IMG/VR virus record: IMGVR_UViG_3300044626_000638
Span: 1 to 49,432 of that record
DNA: 49,432 nucleotides
Source of the DNA: a virus
Strand: one strand, 5' to 3'
The notes beneath the pieces were generated by a model. It ran no database searches and was not told the DNA's origin. It saw nothing but the letters and a program-made list of their open reading frames with translations. Made by a program: the position numbers and the translations under genes. Each line of letters opens with the position of its first letter. Within the stretch, counting starts at the first letter, position 1. Below are positions 22,718 to 29,777 of this stretch, piece by piece.

Positions 22718-23694
22718 TCACACAAAAAGTAACGGACCAATTCGCCCTCTATAACGGAGACTGCTGCGAGGTCATGCAATCACTACCAGACAGGTCTGTT
22801 GATCTGTCTGTCTATTCGCCGCCGTTCTGCGGGCTATACAATTACAGTTCCGACGAGCGGGATTTGTCAAACTGCCGGAACTATGAAGAGTTCTTTGAGC
22901 ATTACGGGTTTGTCGTCTCGCAGATTGCACGACTCACGAAGCCGGGCCGGATTACCGCCGTTCATTGCATGGACATTCCAAGTTCATGCAATGCCGGATG
23001 CACGCTGACAGACTTTCCCGGCGACATCATCCGCCTCCATTTGGCGAACGGTTTCAAGTTCATCGCTCGTCACTCCGTGTGGAAAGAACCTCTTGCCGTT
23101 CGTCTCCGAACGATGGCGAAGGGACTCGCTCACAAAACCATCGTGGACGACTCCAGCCTATGCGACGTGGCGAGCGCCGATTATCTGCTTTTGTTCCGCC
23201 GTGATGGTGAGAACGAAGTGCCTGTGGCTCATCCGACAGGACTTCACAGCTACGCCGGTTCGCGCCAGATGCCGCATGAGCTTCTGGCCTACAAAGGCCA
23301 CACCGGAAAGCAGACTGAGAATCGTTTCTCGCATTGGATCTGGCGGCAATACGCCAGCGCCTTTTGGGACGATGTTCGGATTGAGCGCGTCCTGCCCTAC
23401 AAGGAATGCAAAGACCCGGACGATGAAAAACACGTTCACCCGCTTCAACTTGACGTTATCGAGCGAGTCGTGGTCCTGCGCTCAAATCCTGGTGAAGTGG
23501 TCTTGACGCCATTTCTTGGCGTTGGGAGCGAGGCTTACGGCGCAATCATCAATGGACGCCGCGCCATCGGTATCGAGTTGAAGGAGGCTTACTACAAGCA
23601 GGCCGTCTTAAACTGCACAGCGGCAGCCGAGGGCATCGCCCGCGAGGAAATGCCGCTCTTCGGCAATCTGAACGAAAGCGAAAGCGAGGATTGA
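22708..23694 (+). CDS. DNA adenine or N4-cytosine methyltransferase (SPPF type)
   Basis: 328 residues. Motif IV SPPF (37-40) follows the target-binding half, and the SAM-binding motif I appears late, as FLGVGSEAYGAII followed by RRAIGIELKEAYY (near residue 270-290), i.e. the beta-class order (motif IV before motif I). The SPPF catalytic motif occurs in both N6-adenine and N4-cytosine enzymes. It would modify phage DNA against restriction enzymes. It overlaps the helicase gene and is followed by a strong terminator at 23709-23739. Confidence 0.85.
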   Translation: MAVITQKVTDQFALYNGDCCEVMQSLPDRSVDLSVYSPPFCGLYNYSSDERDLSNCRNYEEFFEHYGFVVSQIARLTKPGRITAVHCMDIPSSCNAGCTLTDFPGDIIRLHLANGFKFIARHSVWKEPLAVRLRTMAKGLAHKTIVDDSSLCDVASADYLLLFRRDGENEVPVAHPTGLHSYAGSRQMPHELLAYKGHTGKQTENRFSHWIWRQYASAFWDDVRIERVLPYKECKDPDDEKHVHPLQLDVIERVVVLRSNPGEVVLTPFLGVGSEAYGAIINGRRAIGIELKEAYYKQAVLNCTAAAEGIAREEMPLFGNLNESESED

Positions 23695-23708
23695 ATCACT
23701 GTCACAAA

Positions 23709-23739
23709 AAAGCGTGACGGTAACGCGCCGTCACGCTTT
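23709..23739. terminator. 12-bp perfect hairpin, bidirectional terminator
   Basis: AAAGCGTGACGG (23709-23720) is exactly complementary to CCGTCACGCTTT (23728-23739) around a 7-nt loop. The AAA/TTT ends give a short T-tract in both directions. It separates the helicase/methyltransferase unit from the replication unit. Confidence 0.75.
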
Positions 23740-23857
23740 ATACACTGTCAGCAAAAAGTTTGACATCTAGTAACGTGGCAGGAGCTACACACCAAGTATA
23801 AAACCGCTTTTCATTTGCCCAAAACCGTAATATTACAGTAATAACTCACGGCTTACC
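23740..23857 (+). promoter_or_regulatory. A+T-rich intergenic with promoter-like boxes and a 10-bp palindrome
   Basis: After the terminator lie a perfect TTGACA (23760-23765), a TATAAA (23797-23802) too far away to pair with it, and the palindrome GTAATATTAC (23827-23836) followed by AGTAATAACTCACGG. The block is A+T-richer than its surroundings and stands directly before the replisome-organiser gene, so it may hold a promoter, an operator or part of an origin. No iterons were found. Confidence 0.35.
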
Positions 23858-24616
23858 ATGTATTGTAAACTTTTCGCATCCCTCTACCAAGGCACTCTTC
23901 GAGGCCGCTCCCATGAAATTCTCGTGTTCACAAACCTTATGGCTCATGCGTCGAAAGACGGCGTTGTCGATAAGCACTTCCGAGCAATCGCGGAAGAAAC
24001 AGGGCTGAATGTGGACGAGGTGAAGGCTGCCATTCTGGTGCTTGAGGCTCCAGACCCGGAAAGCCGCTCGCCCGAGGCAGAGGGCGCACGCCTGCAAAGG
24101 CTGGACGAGCATCGTGTTTGGGGCTGGCAGATTGTGAACTATGCCAAATATCGAGCTATTCGCAGCGAGGATGATCGAGCCGAGCAGAACCGTTTGGCTC
24201 AGGCAAGATGGCGCGAACGTAATAAAAGTAAGCAGCCGTCAGCCACGAGTAAGCGTGATAAGCCCAAGCAGAAGCAAGAAGCAGAAGCAGAAGCAAAGAA
24301 TACCCCTATATCCCCAAAGCCTCCGGCTCCGCCGTCGTTGGTTTTGGAGGTGCAAGAATCAAAACCCAGCCTTTCACCTGAACAAATCGAAATCGGATCG
24401 TGGTTCAATCGCAGACCAACAACCCCGTGGAGTGAGAAGGAACTCAAAGTATGGTCCAAGATTCCAAAGCCCATCGACTCCGAAGATTGGCAAGCCTTGC
24501 GATGGTTTTACACACAATCCGGCTGCCAATACCTTCGCCGGGACATCCTGACGCTGCTCAACAACTGGACTGGCGAAATCGACCGCGCCAAAAACTACAA
24601 CCCTGACCAGAAATGA
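23858..24616 (+). CDS. Replisome organiser-like replication protein
   Basis: 252 residues. The N-terminal 110 residues match the common phage pattern MYCKLFASLYQGTLRGRSHE, FTNLMAHASKDGVVDKHFRA, EAPDPESRSPEAEGARLQRL and HRVWGWQIVNYAKYRAIRS, a winged-helix-type replication protein. A Lys/Glu/Pro linker (KPKQKQEAEAEAKN) leads to a C-terminal domain (WSEKELKVWSKIPKPI...YLRRDILTLLNNWTGE). It probably melts or marks the phage origin and loads the DnaB-type helicase encoded next, which overlaps by four bases. Confidence 0.75.
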   Translation: MYCKLFASLYQGTLRGRSHEILVFTNLMAHASKDGVVDKHFRAIAEETGLNVDEVKAAILVLEAPDPESRSPEAEGARLQRLDEHRVWGWQIVNYAKYRAIRSEDDRAEQNRLAQARWRERNKSKQPSATSKRDKPKQKQEAEAEAKNTPISPKPPAPPSLVLEVQESKPSLSPEQIEIGSWFNRRPTTPWSEKELKVWSKIPKPIDSEDWQALRWFYTQSGCQYLRRDILTLLNNWTGEIDRAKNYNPDQK

Positions 24617-26001
24617 ATACCTCGACCGAAGAGCTTCTAGCCAGCCTCAACCGCGCCCTACCCTGTTCAGACGAGGCCGAAAAAGGCATTATATCCTGCC
24701 TACTCCAGCGCCCCGAACTGCTGAACGAAGCGCCATCGCCAGCGGCATTCTACCACGACGCTAACCGTGTCGTTTACGAGAAAATGCACGAACTGGCCGC
24801 GAAGGGGAAGCCGTTTGACACGATCACGGTTACGCACGCCCTACGGGAGCAGAACTTGCTCGACAAGGCCGGTGGAGCCGCTGCGCTTTCGGACTTGTTC
24901 ACATTCGTTCCGATCCCGGCGCACTTTGCCCACTACCGGAAAATCGTTATGGAGAAGTTCACGCTCCGCGAAGTCATCCGGGCCTCCGCTCTGAACATCG
25001 CCCAGGCATACGAGCACGGGAAGGAGCAAGACGACGAGGACGTGACGGTTGTGCTCGACGAGGCTGCGAGGCGCATTCAGGACGCCCGCGAGGTGTCGGC
25101 TATGGAAGAGAGCGCGGAACTGCCTTGCGTCCCGATCCGCGAGCTTGTCATGCAGGTCGTGGACGATTCGCAGGCTATGTCAGAGTCGGGCCGGAAATTC
25201 GCCGGAGTCTCGACCGGCATCCAAGAGATTGATTCAATTATGGGCGGATTGGAGCCTGGATGCCTTACCGTGGTGGCCGCTGAGTCCAGCGACGGAAAAT
25301 CCAGCCTATGCCGCCAGATGCTCGAAGACGTAGCGGCAGAAGGTCACCAAGCCGTCGATTACACTTATGAAATGATGCCAAAGGCCGAAGCTCGGCGCAT
25401 TCTGTGTTCTCAGGGCAGGATTGACGCCAAGAGCTTGAAAATGGGCCTCTTGACCCGTGGCGAGCAGGTCGCCCTCACGTCTCACGCACAAAAGGTGTCC
25501 AAGTGGGATTTCAGTATCATCGACGTGGCCGGGAAAACCATCGAGCAAATCTGCCGAGACATAACCCGCCGCGCTCGAAATCTGCCGACTGGAAAGCGCC
25601 TCGTGGCGATGATCGACTACATCCAGCTTTGCAAAACGGCAGCCGCCAGCAAGAGCCGGGAGCGGGAAGTTGCCCACATCACTGCCACGGCCAAACAGTG
25701 CGCCAAGACGACCGGCGCTCATATCATCATGCCGAGTCAGCAAAACAAAGACGGCGACGTTCGGGAAAGCATGGCAATCGAGCAGGACGCCGATACCCTG
25801 ATTCAGATTCAGAAGCTCAAGCCGAGCACGAAAAAGGTTCCAGCCTACAAACAGGCCGCCCAAGAAGAAGAGGCGGCGACCAGCAACGTGAGGCGTATCT
25901 TTTTCAAGAAAGTGCGAGATGGCGAGCGATACACATGGGTCACGATGGAACTGCGGGGCCGCCATTACCGTTTTGAAGTCGTCCGAGAACCCGAAGAATA
26001 A
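24613..26001 (+). CDS. dnaB: Replicative DNA helicase, DnaB-like
   Basis: 462 residues. The N-terminal domain (SDEAEKGIISCLLQRPELL, YHDANRVVYEKMHELAAKG) and the C-terminal RecA-like core are both present: IQEIDSIMGGLEPGCLTVVA, Walker A AESSDGKSS (near 223-231), Walker B MIDYIQL (near 333-339), then a Q-rich motif PSQQNKDGDVRESMAIEQDA and DADTLIQI. It would unwind the fork as a hexamer. Length equals the usual DnaB length. No phage DNA polymerase or primase is seen in the window, so host enzymes are probably used or the genes lie outside. Confidence 0.88.
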   Translation: MNTSTEELLASLNRALPCSDEAEKGIISCLLQRPELLNEAPSPAAFYHDANRVVYEKMHELAAKGKPFDTITVTHALREQNLLDKAGGAAALSDLFTFVPIPAHFAHYRKIVMEKFTLREVIRASALNIAQAYEHGKEQDDEDVTVVLDEAARRIQDAREVSAMEESAELPCVPIRELVMQVVDDSQAMSESGRKFAGVSTGIQEIDSIMGGLEPGCLTVVAAESSDGKSSLCRQMLEDVAAEGHQAVDYTYEMMPKAEARRILCSQGRIDAKSLKMGLLTRGEQVALTSHAQKVSKWDFSIIDVAGKTIEQICRDITRRARNLPTGKRLVAMIDYIQLCKTAAASKSREREVAHITATAKQCAKTTGAHIIMPSQQNKDGDVRESMAIEQDADTLIQIQKLKPSTKKVPAYKQAAQEEEAATSNVRRIFFKKVRDGERYTWVTMELRGRHYRFEVVREPEE

Positions 26002-26006
26002 CCGCT

Positions 26007-26285
26007 ATGAAATCCTTCACACTTGCAGAATCACTTGGCATGCTCGCCGCTGAACGTGCCGCTAACTGCCCTACCGCTCAAGGCCGGGCTGCTTGGCGTG
26101 AGATTGCGCCCATTGTCCAACCAGACCCGCCAGACCTCGTCGCGCAACTGGAGGCCAAAATCGCCGCCATGCTTGCTATTCCACCAATCGAGCCTCCGCC
26201 GCAAAAGGAGCGAAAGCCGCGTTTCCGCAACGGCATGTGCGCCTTTGCACAATGGGAGGCAGGAAAAGGAGCGGCAGACTTTTAA
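26007..26285 (+). CDS. Hypothetical protein, 92 residues
   Basis: Starts MKSFTLAESLGMLAAERAAN, helical, with a C-terminal Pro-rich and basic part (PPPQKERKPRFRNGMCAFAQ). No family recognised. It follows dnaB with a five-base gap and precedes the cytosine methyltransferase with four bases, so it belongs to the same operon. Confidence 0.5.
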   Translation: MKSFTLAESLGMLAAERAANCPTAQGRAAWREIAPIVQPDPPDLVAQLEAKIAAMLAIPPIEPPPQKERKPRFRNGMCAFAQWEAGKGAADF

Positions 26286-26289
26286 CCCT

Positions 26290-27753
26290 ATGAATTATTA
26301 TAATGAACACGACCCAAAAGCCGCCGCATGGCTGCGAGAACTCATCAAACGCGGACTCATCCCGAACGGTATTGTCGATGAGCGATCTATTACCGAAGTC
26401 ACTCCAGGGGACTTGCGCGGATATACTCAGTGTCATTTCTTCGCTGGTATTGGCGGATGGCCCCTTGCCCTCCAACTCGCCGGATGGCCTGCGTCAAAGT
26501 CTGTTGGAACTGGATCATGCCCCTGCCAGCCATTCAGCACAGCCGGTAAAGGACTCGCGCAAAAAGACGAGAGACACCTCTGGCCAGTCTTCTTTACCCT
26601 CATCTGCGCCTGTAGGGACGACGGCCAGCCGTGGGCTAACACAGTCTTTGGCGAGCAGGTTGCAAGCGCGATTGGGCACGGCTGGCTCGACGGAGTATCA
26701 GCAGACTTGGAGTCAGAAGGTTACGCCTGCGGGGCGACCGTATTGGGCGCACACAGCGTCGGCAGTCCGCATATCAGACAAAGATTGTACTGGGCGGCCA
26801 ACTCCAACAGTGGACGATTCCAGCAATGTGACGAGGGAATCGGGAGCGTTCCAGAGTTTGACAAGGACGGCGCAAATGGCGGGGTGGGCGACTCCAGTAG
26901 TGAACGACACAACGGGCAGCACTCACTGCTATGGAAAGAAGAACCAAGACGGGACACGGGAGATATTCTACAAGCTACCTGGCCATGCGAAGCTGGTGGG
27001 CTGGGCGAATCCATCAACGCGGGACCACAAGGACACGGGAGACTTATCCAACAGCATGACTCGCAAGGATGGGAAGGAGAGGAACGATACAGTGCCGAGA
27101 CAGGCTTTTGGAGTGACTTTACAACAGTCGCCTGCCGAGACGGAAAAACCCGTCGCATCCCAACTGAATCCATACTTCAGCGCGTGGCTAATGGGATTCC
27201 CCTTGCAATGGACTACCTGCGGGATATTGTCTGCGAACTCGAAACTCAAATAACCCGCTATGCCAAGGAAACCAACAGAACTACCATTGAAGTCGTGCGA
27301 GAGATGCAATTCGCTTTTTGGTCGGAAGCGATACAATGGGACGCTAGAGGACGCATCAGCTTACTCTCGCCGGAGATTTTGCTCGCTTCACTGCTCCAAC
27401 TTGAGAGGAAATTGGGGGGAGTCGAGTTCTGCTCGTCACAGGGTATCATCAGCGCACAGGAAGCCATCATGCTCAGAGTGCGAGAAGACGCCGCCAAAGA
27501 GGCAACTCCATGTTCATCACATGGATGGGGATATGCACAACAACTCGCCCGAGAATTTGCAGACGCTTTGTATGAGTTGTCATATGAAAACGCATTGGAG
27601 GCAGCGCAAGACATCTTCGACAGGGCGTTAGGCTTCCCTTTAACAACTAAATGCCCATCTAGAACTACACTCCTCAGAGGTTACGGCAATGCAATCGTTC
27701 CTCAGTGTGCGCAAGCCTTCATTGAGGCGTTCCTCGAAGCCGTAACCCTATGA
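26290..27753 (+). CDS. DNA cytosine-5 methyltransferase (Dcm-like), overprinted
   Basis: 487 residues. C5 motifs: motif I HFFAGIGGW (about 49-57), motif IV CPCQPFS with the catalytic Cys79, GEQVAS (121-126) at the place of the ENV motif, IRQRLYW (162-168) as motif VIII and YGNAIVPQ (near 464-472) as motif X. A typical phage Dcm without insertion is shorter; residues about 315-455 lie opposite an HNH gene in the +1 frame and are unlike a methyltransferase core. The frame stays open through the whole of it, so a full-length enzyme with an insert between the target-recognition part and motif X is possible. Two other proteins are read from the same DNA (26303-27253, 27260-27631). Likely protects phage DNA. 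Confidence 0.85.
   Translation: MNYYNEHDPKAAAWLRELIKRGLIPNGIVDERSITEVTPGDLRGYTQCHFFAGIGGWPLALQLAGWPASKSVGTGSCPCQPFSTAGKGLAQKDERHLWPVFFTLICACRDDGQPWANTVFGEQVASAIGHGWLDGVSADLESEGYACGATVLGAHSVGSPHIRQRLYWAANSNSGRFQQCDEGIGSVPEFDKDGANGGVGDSSSERHNGQHSLLWKEEPRRDTGDILQATWPCEAGGLGESINAGPQGHGRLIQQHDSQGWEGEERYSAETGFWSDFTTVACRDGKTRRIPTESILQRVANGIPLAMDYLRDIVCELETQITRYAKETNRTTIEVVREMQFAFWSEAIQWDARGRISLLSPEILLASLLQLERKLGGVEFCSSQGIISAQEAIMLRVREDAAKEATPCSSHGWGYAQQLAREFADALYELSYENALEAAQDIFDRALGFPLTTKCPSRTTLLRGYGNAIVPQCAQAFIEAFLEAVTL
26303..27253 (+). CDS. Overprinted ORF inside the cytosine methyltransferase gene
   Basis: A 316-residue frame in the +1 phase of the methyltransferase gene. Its sequence is not random: GSTEYQQTWSQKVTPAGRPY, WAHTASAVRISDKDCTG, GRPTPTVDD and LNPYFSAWLMGFPLQW are motifs I recognise from ORFs overlapping Dcm-like genes in other phages, always with a WLMGxPxxW end. 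The product is Ser/Thr/Pro-rich and of unknown function. It could be a real second protein or a by-product of conserved codons in the target region; the recurrence in other phages favours the first but is recalled, not searched. No Shine-Dalgarno. Confidence 0.5.
   Translation: MNTTQKPPHGCENSSNADSSRTVLSMSDLLPKSLQGTCADILSVISSLVLADGPLPSNSPDGLRQSLLELDHAPASHSAQPVKDSRKKTRDTSGQSSLPSSAPVGTTASRGLTQSLASRLQARLGTAGSTEYQQTWSQKVTPAGRPYWAHTASAVRISDKDCTGRPTPTVDDSSNVTRESGAFQSLTRTAQMAGWATPVVNDTTGSTHCYGKKNQDGTREIFYKLPGHAKLVGWANPSTRDHKDTGDLSNSMTRKDGKERNDTVPRQAFGVTLQQSPAETEKPVASQLNPYFSAWLMGFPLQWTTCGILSANSKLK
27260..27631 (+). CDS. HNH endonuclease (HNH-3), nested in the methyltransferase gene
   Basis: 123 residues. 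It has a zinc pair CERCNSLFGRKRYNG...FCSLHCSN, then SCSECEKTPPKRQLHVHHMD and NNSPENLQTLCMSCHMKTHW, the full CxxC-HH-N-CxxCH arrangement of phage HNH nucleases that are often found beside cytosine methyltransferases. It is in the +1 frame, starts seven bases after the overprinted ORF ends (same frame) and ends before motif X of the methyltransferase. So the region codes in two frames for 1.3 kb. Confidence 0.85.
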   Translation: MPRKPTELPLKSCERCNSLFGRKRYNGTLEDASAYSRRRFCSLHCSNLRGNWGESSSARHRVSSAHRKPSCSECEKTPPKRQLHVHHMDGDMHNNSPENLQTLCMSCHMKTHWRQRKTSSTGR

Positions 27754-28121
27754 TCTCCCCACCCCAAGCTGCCACCAGTGACATTGTTCGGCGGTTGCAT
27801 TCGTTTCCCGTTGGCGGAGACGAGCCACTGCATATTTGCAGTCCTGCTTGCTGGTGCTACCCCGTGCGAGACAAGGAGCAGCCGCTACTGTGGATACACA
27901 ACGCCAGCGACTGCCGAGAGGCAAAAGAACGAGCAGGTCGCACCGACTTGTTGGCGGCTGATTCCCTTTGGGTGCTAGCATTTGAAAACGTGGAGCCGGT
28001 CTGTCGAAGGTGCGGCAATCGAGGGCAAATAGTCGTCCTGGGATTTGTCGTCGATTGTCCAGAGTGCGTTACGCAGAACGATCAAACTGTGCCGACCGAG
28101 GGAGGCGAAGAAAAACCATGA
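27750..28121 (+). CDS. Zinc-binding hypothetical protein, 123 residues
   Basis: Contains CSPACWCYP in the N-terminal third and CRRCGNRGQIVVLGFVVDCPECV in the C-terminal half, the latter a plausible zinc ribbon. The start (MISPPQAATSDIVRRLHSFP) overlaps the methyltransferase stop, ATGA, and its stop overlaps the next start. No family recognised. Confidence 0.55.
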   Translation: MISPPQAATSDIVRRLHSFPVGGDEPLHICSPACWCYPVRDKEQPLLWIHNASDCREAKERAGRTDLLAADSLWVLAFENVEPVCRRCGNRGQIVVLGFVVDCPECVTQNDQTVPTEGGEEKP

Positions 28122-28456
28122 ATAACACGATCAAACAGACCCGCCGACCGAAGGTTGGCACCAGTGGGTGTTCTGCCTTGGAGTCGGCCATAATCGCACT
28201 GCTTTCTGACGGACGAGAAAGGAGCACTGCCGAAGTAGGTAGTGAGTGCGTCAAGTTCAGCAATGGGAATGCGAGTAACCCCGGAACGCTAGCGGCTGCC
28301 GCTTGCCTGCGACGCATGGAGAAAAAAGGGATTGCTAAGTCACGGCGCGACGTTGGGCCAACCCACTACCGCACGCAATGGAGGCAGAACACTGAGGTAT
28401 CCCACGGAGACCGAGAGCGCCAGCCCGATGCAAGCCATACTCACAAACAACCCTAA
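28118..28456 (+). CDS. Winged-helix-like small protein, 112 residues
   Basis: Begins MNNTIKQTRRPKVGTSG (basic). The segment ESAIIALLSDGRERSTAEVG, then AAACLRRMEKKGIAKSRRDV and THYRTQW, reads as a winged helix with a three-helix start and a wing ending in HYR. It may be a transcriptional or DNA-binding protein of the early operon. It is followed by a hairpin at 28467-28498. Confidence 0.5.
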   Translation: MNNTIKQTRRPKVGTSGCSALESAIIALLSDGRERSTAEVGSECVKFSNGNASNPGTLAAAACLRRMEKKGIAKSRRDVGPTHYRTQWRQNTEVSHGDRERQPDASHTHKQP

Positions 28457-28466
28457 AACTCAACAG

Positions 28467-28498
28467 CAAGGCGGGTCTCCGTTGGGATGACCGCCTTG
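28467..28498 (+). terminator. Hairpin upstream of the 28518 gene
   Basis: CAAGGCGG (28467-28474) pairs with CCGCCTTG (28491-28498), with an inner imperfect GTCTCC/GGGATGAC stem, followed by TTAGCCTTCTTTTTG (to 28513). The T-run is a few bases away, so it could be a weak terminator or attenuator in front of the last plus-strand gene of the block. Confidence 0.55.
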
Positions 28499-28517
28499 TT
28501 AGCCTTCTTTTTGAATT

Positions 28518-28754
28518 ATGAAACGACTACATGACTACGACCAGTATATTGGGAAGCTCGTAAAAGCTACATCTGCCAACGACTATTCCGAAATCAAAGG
28601 CAAATGCCTGAACGTGAGGGAATGCGTGGACGACTACACGAAGGGCGCATCCGGTATCCGATACTTGGTGGACATTGAACGCGCAGGAGACGTGAAGGTA
28701 GGGTTGGCGTCGACGATGGAAATTATTGAGGCTAACACCCAGCTCGGCAACTAG
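28518..28754 (+). CDS. Hypothetical protein, 78 residues
   Basis: Starts MKRLHDYDQYIGKLVKATSA and contains KGKCLNVRECVDDYTKGASG and a beta-rich end VKVGLASTMEIIEANTQ. A small barrel-like layout is possible. No family recognised. Last gene of the long plus-strand early block; it converges with the minus-strand operon that starts at 30170, with the minus-strand terminator at 28799-28829 between them. Confidence 0.5.
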   Translation: MKRLHDYDQYIGKLVKATSANDYSEIKGKCLNVRECVDDYTKGASGIRYLVDIERAGDVKVGLASTMEIIEANTQLGN

Positions 28755-28798
28755 CGAGCCTTGGCGAGTCTGTTTGCCGCAGCGCCACGGTTCGACGC

Positions 28799-28829
28799 AA
28801 AAAGCCCCCGCCAGCTACGGCGAGGGCTT
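28799..28829 (-). terminator. Intrinsic terminator of the minus-strand operon
   Basis: Read on the minus strand, GCCCTCGCC (28827-28819) pairs with GGCGGGGGC (28812-28804) around GTAGCT, with one A-C mismatch, followed by TTTTT (28803-28799). It lies 14 bp after the stop of the last minus-strand gene. Confidence 0.75.
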
Positions 28830-28842
28830 CGATGTGCGCGGG

Positions 28843-28998
28843 TTAGGCTTTGGCTTTCTTTTTAGCCCACCTCGCCTGGACAGCCTTCCGCATCGCAGCC
28901 GAGCGGTCAGCCTTTGAGACGCCAGACCATCGAGCTTTCCCGCCGTTTCGCTGCATGTCGGAGGTTGGGTGGCCGCATTTGGGGCAGGTGGCACTCAT
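28843..28998 (-). CDS. 51-residue basic zinc peptide (CPKCG / GGKARW)
   Basis: Sequence starts MSATCPKCGHPTSDMQ, continues with NGGKARWSGVSKADR and ends with ARWAKKKAKA. The CPKCGH start is half of a zinc knuckle; the GGKARWxxxSxxxRSxAMRKxxxARWAKK motif is a recurrent short basic DNA-interaction-like motif in phage and bacterial small proteins. It is too short to have been listed by length filters. Its start overlaps the stop of the 75-residue gene upstream (ATGA at 28995-28998), which supports real translation. Confidence 0.6.
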   Translation of the reverse strand: MSATCPKCGHPTSDMQRNGGKARWSGVSKADRSAAMRKAVQARWAKKKAKA

Positions 28999-29222
28999 CG
29001 GGCGGCAATGAGGTAAGCAGCCAGCACAGCCGCATTGATGATGACAAACGCGACGAACAGCCGGACAGCCCAGCGCGGCGGTTCTTCGTCGGAGCGGCGG
29101 CAGACAAACAGCGGCGGGGCAGGCTCGAATAGTTTGCAGTCGGGCGAGAGGCTGGATTTAAGGTCCACAAGTCGAGCCGTAAGGTCGATGTGGCGGAGCT
29201 GGTCAGGTGGGAGGGTGGTCAT
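28995..29222 (-). CDS. 75-residue protein with C-terminal membrane helix
   Basis: The first 45 residues are polar (MTTLPPDQLRHIDLTARLVD...), with an acidic/Arg segment (RRSDEEPPRW), and the end is one strong membrane helix, AVRLFVAFVIINAAVLAAYL, so the protein is tail-anchored. It may be a membrane adaptor or a candidate holin/antiholin; no family assigned. Overlaps the 51-residue gene by four bases. Confidence 0.55.
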   Translation of the reverse strand: MTTLPPDQLRHIDLTARLVDLKSSLSPDCKLFEPAPPLFVCRRSDEEPPRWAVRLFVAFVIINAAVLAAYLIAAR

Positions 29223-29234
29223 GGCAGTTTGAGG

Positions 29235-29381
29235 TTAGGCGTTTTGTAGGATTTCTTCGACTTGGAGCAGCTTGGAGCCGGGCCGGTCCCAGCCGCGCCA
29301 GATGTGGGCAGCATTGGGAGCCGGGATCGTGAACCAGTAGGTGCGCGAGTCGATGGAGTAGGTGACGGAGTAGCGGGGCAT
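29235..29381 (-). CDS. 48-residue hypothetical protein
   Basis: MPRYSVTYSIDSRTYWFTIP followed by APNAAHIWRGWDRPGSKLL and a short helix. Small beta-strand phage protein of the YSVTY...AxNAxxA type. It lies twelve bases upstream of the 75-residue gene and five bases downstream of the 111-residue gene, in an unbroken minus-strand operon. Confidence 0.5.
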   Translation of the reverse strand: MPRYSVTYSIDSRTYWFTIPAPNAAHIWRGWDRPGSKLLQVEEILQNA

Positions 29382-29386
29382 GGCGG

Positions 29387-29722
29387 TTAAATGTTGCGGT
29401 TGTGACCTTCGATGACAGCCCAAAGGCCAGATTTGAGGCGGCGAACGTGATTAACGCGGCTTTGCCAGTGGCCGCAGCAATCGTGCTCACAGCGGCACGA
29501 ATGGCGCATCGTGTCCCGAATCGCTTTAGCGATGGTGTCAGTAGGCTCCTGAGAGGTCACAAGTAGGACGGAAAAGGTGCGCTTGCTTTCCCCATCGCTT
29601 TTCCCGTGGGGTTTACTGGTAAGCACGCGAGCAGTGCCGACGTGTTCGTGGTTGTTCAAATACGCCCAGGCGTCATTGTAGCGGTGCGAAGTCTGGCGTT
29701 CGAGTTGGATGCGGTCTTGCAT
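29387..29722 (-). CDS. Conserved phage protein with CRCEHDCCGHW motif
   Basis: 111 residues. It starts MQDRIQLERQTSHRYNDAWA and ends with SCRCEHDCCGHWQSRVNHVR and GLWAVIEGHNRNI. The Cys/His cluster (SCRCEHDCCGH) with a C-terminal YN/HNRNI end is a pattern I recognise from other phage early proteins; it may hold a metal ion. Function unknown. The longer upstream frame (to 29830) overlaps the next gene and is not supported. Confidence 0.6.
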   Translation of the reverse strand: MQDRIQLERQTSHRYNDAWAYLNNHEHVGTARVLTSKPHGKSDGESKRTFSVLLVTSQEPTDTIAKAIRDTMRHSCRCEHDCCGHWQSRVNHVRRLKSGLWAVIEGHNRNI

Positions 29723-29777
29723 GGTGTTCGTTGGTGAGGTGTTGCCCGCGTGAAGGATGCGCGGCCCCCGTGAATGG

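Noticed and set aside
25306-25965. 219-residue minus-strand frame opposite dnaB
   Set aside because: Antisense shadow; no motif and dnaB is well supported.
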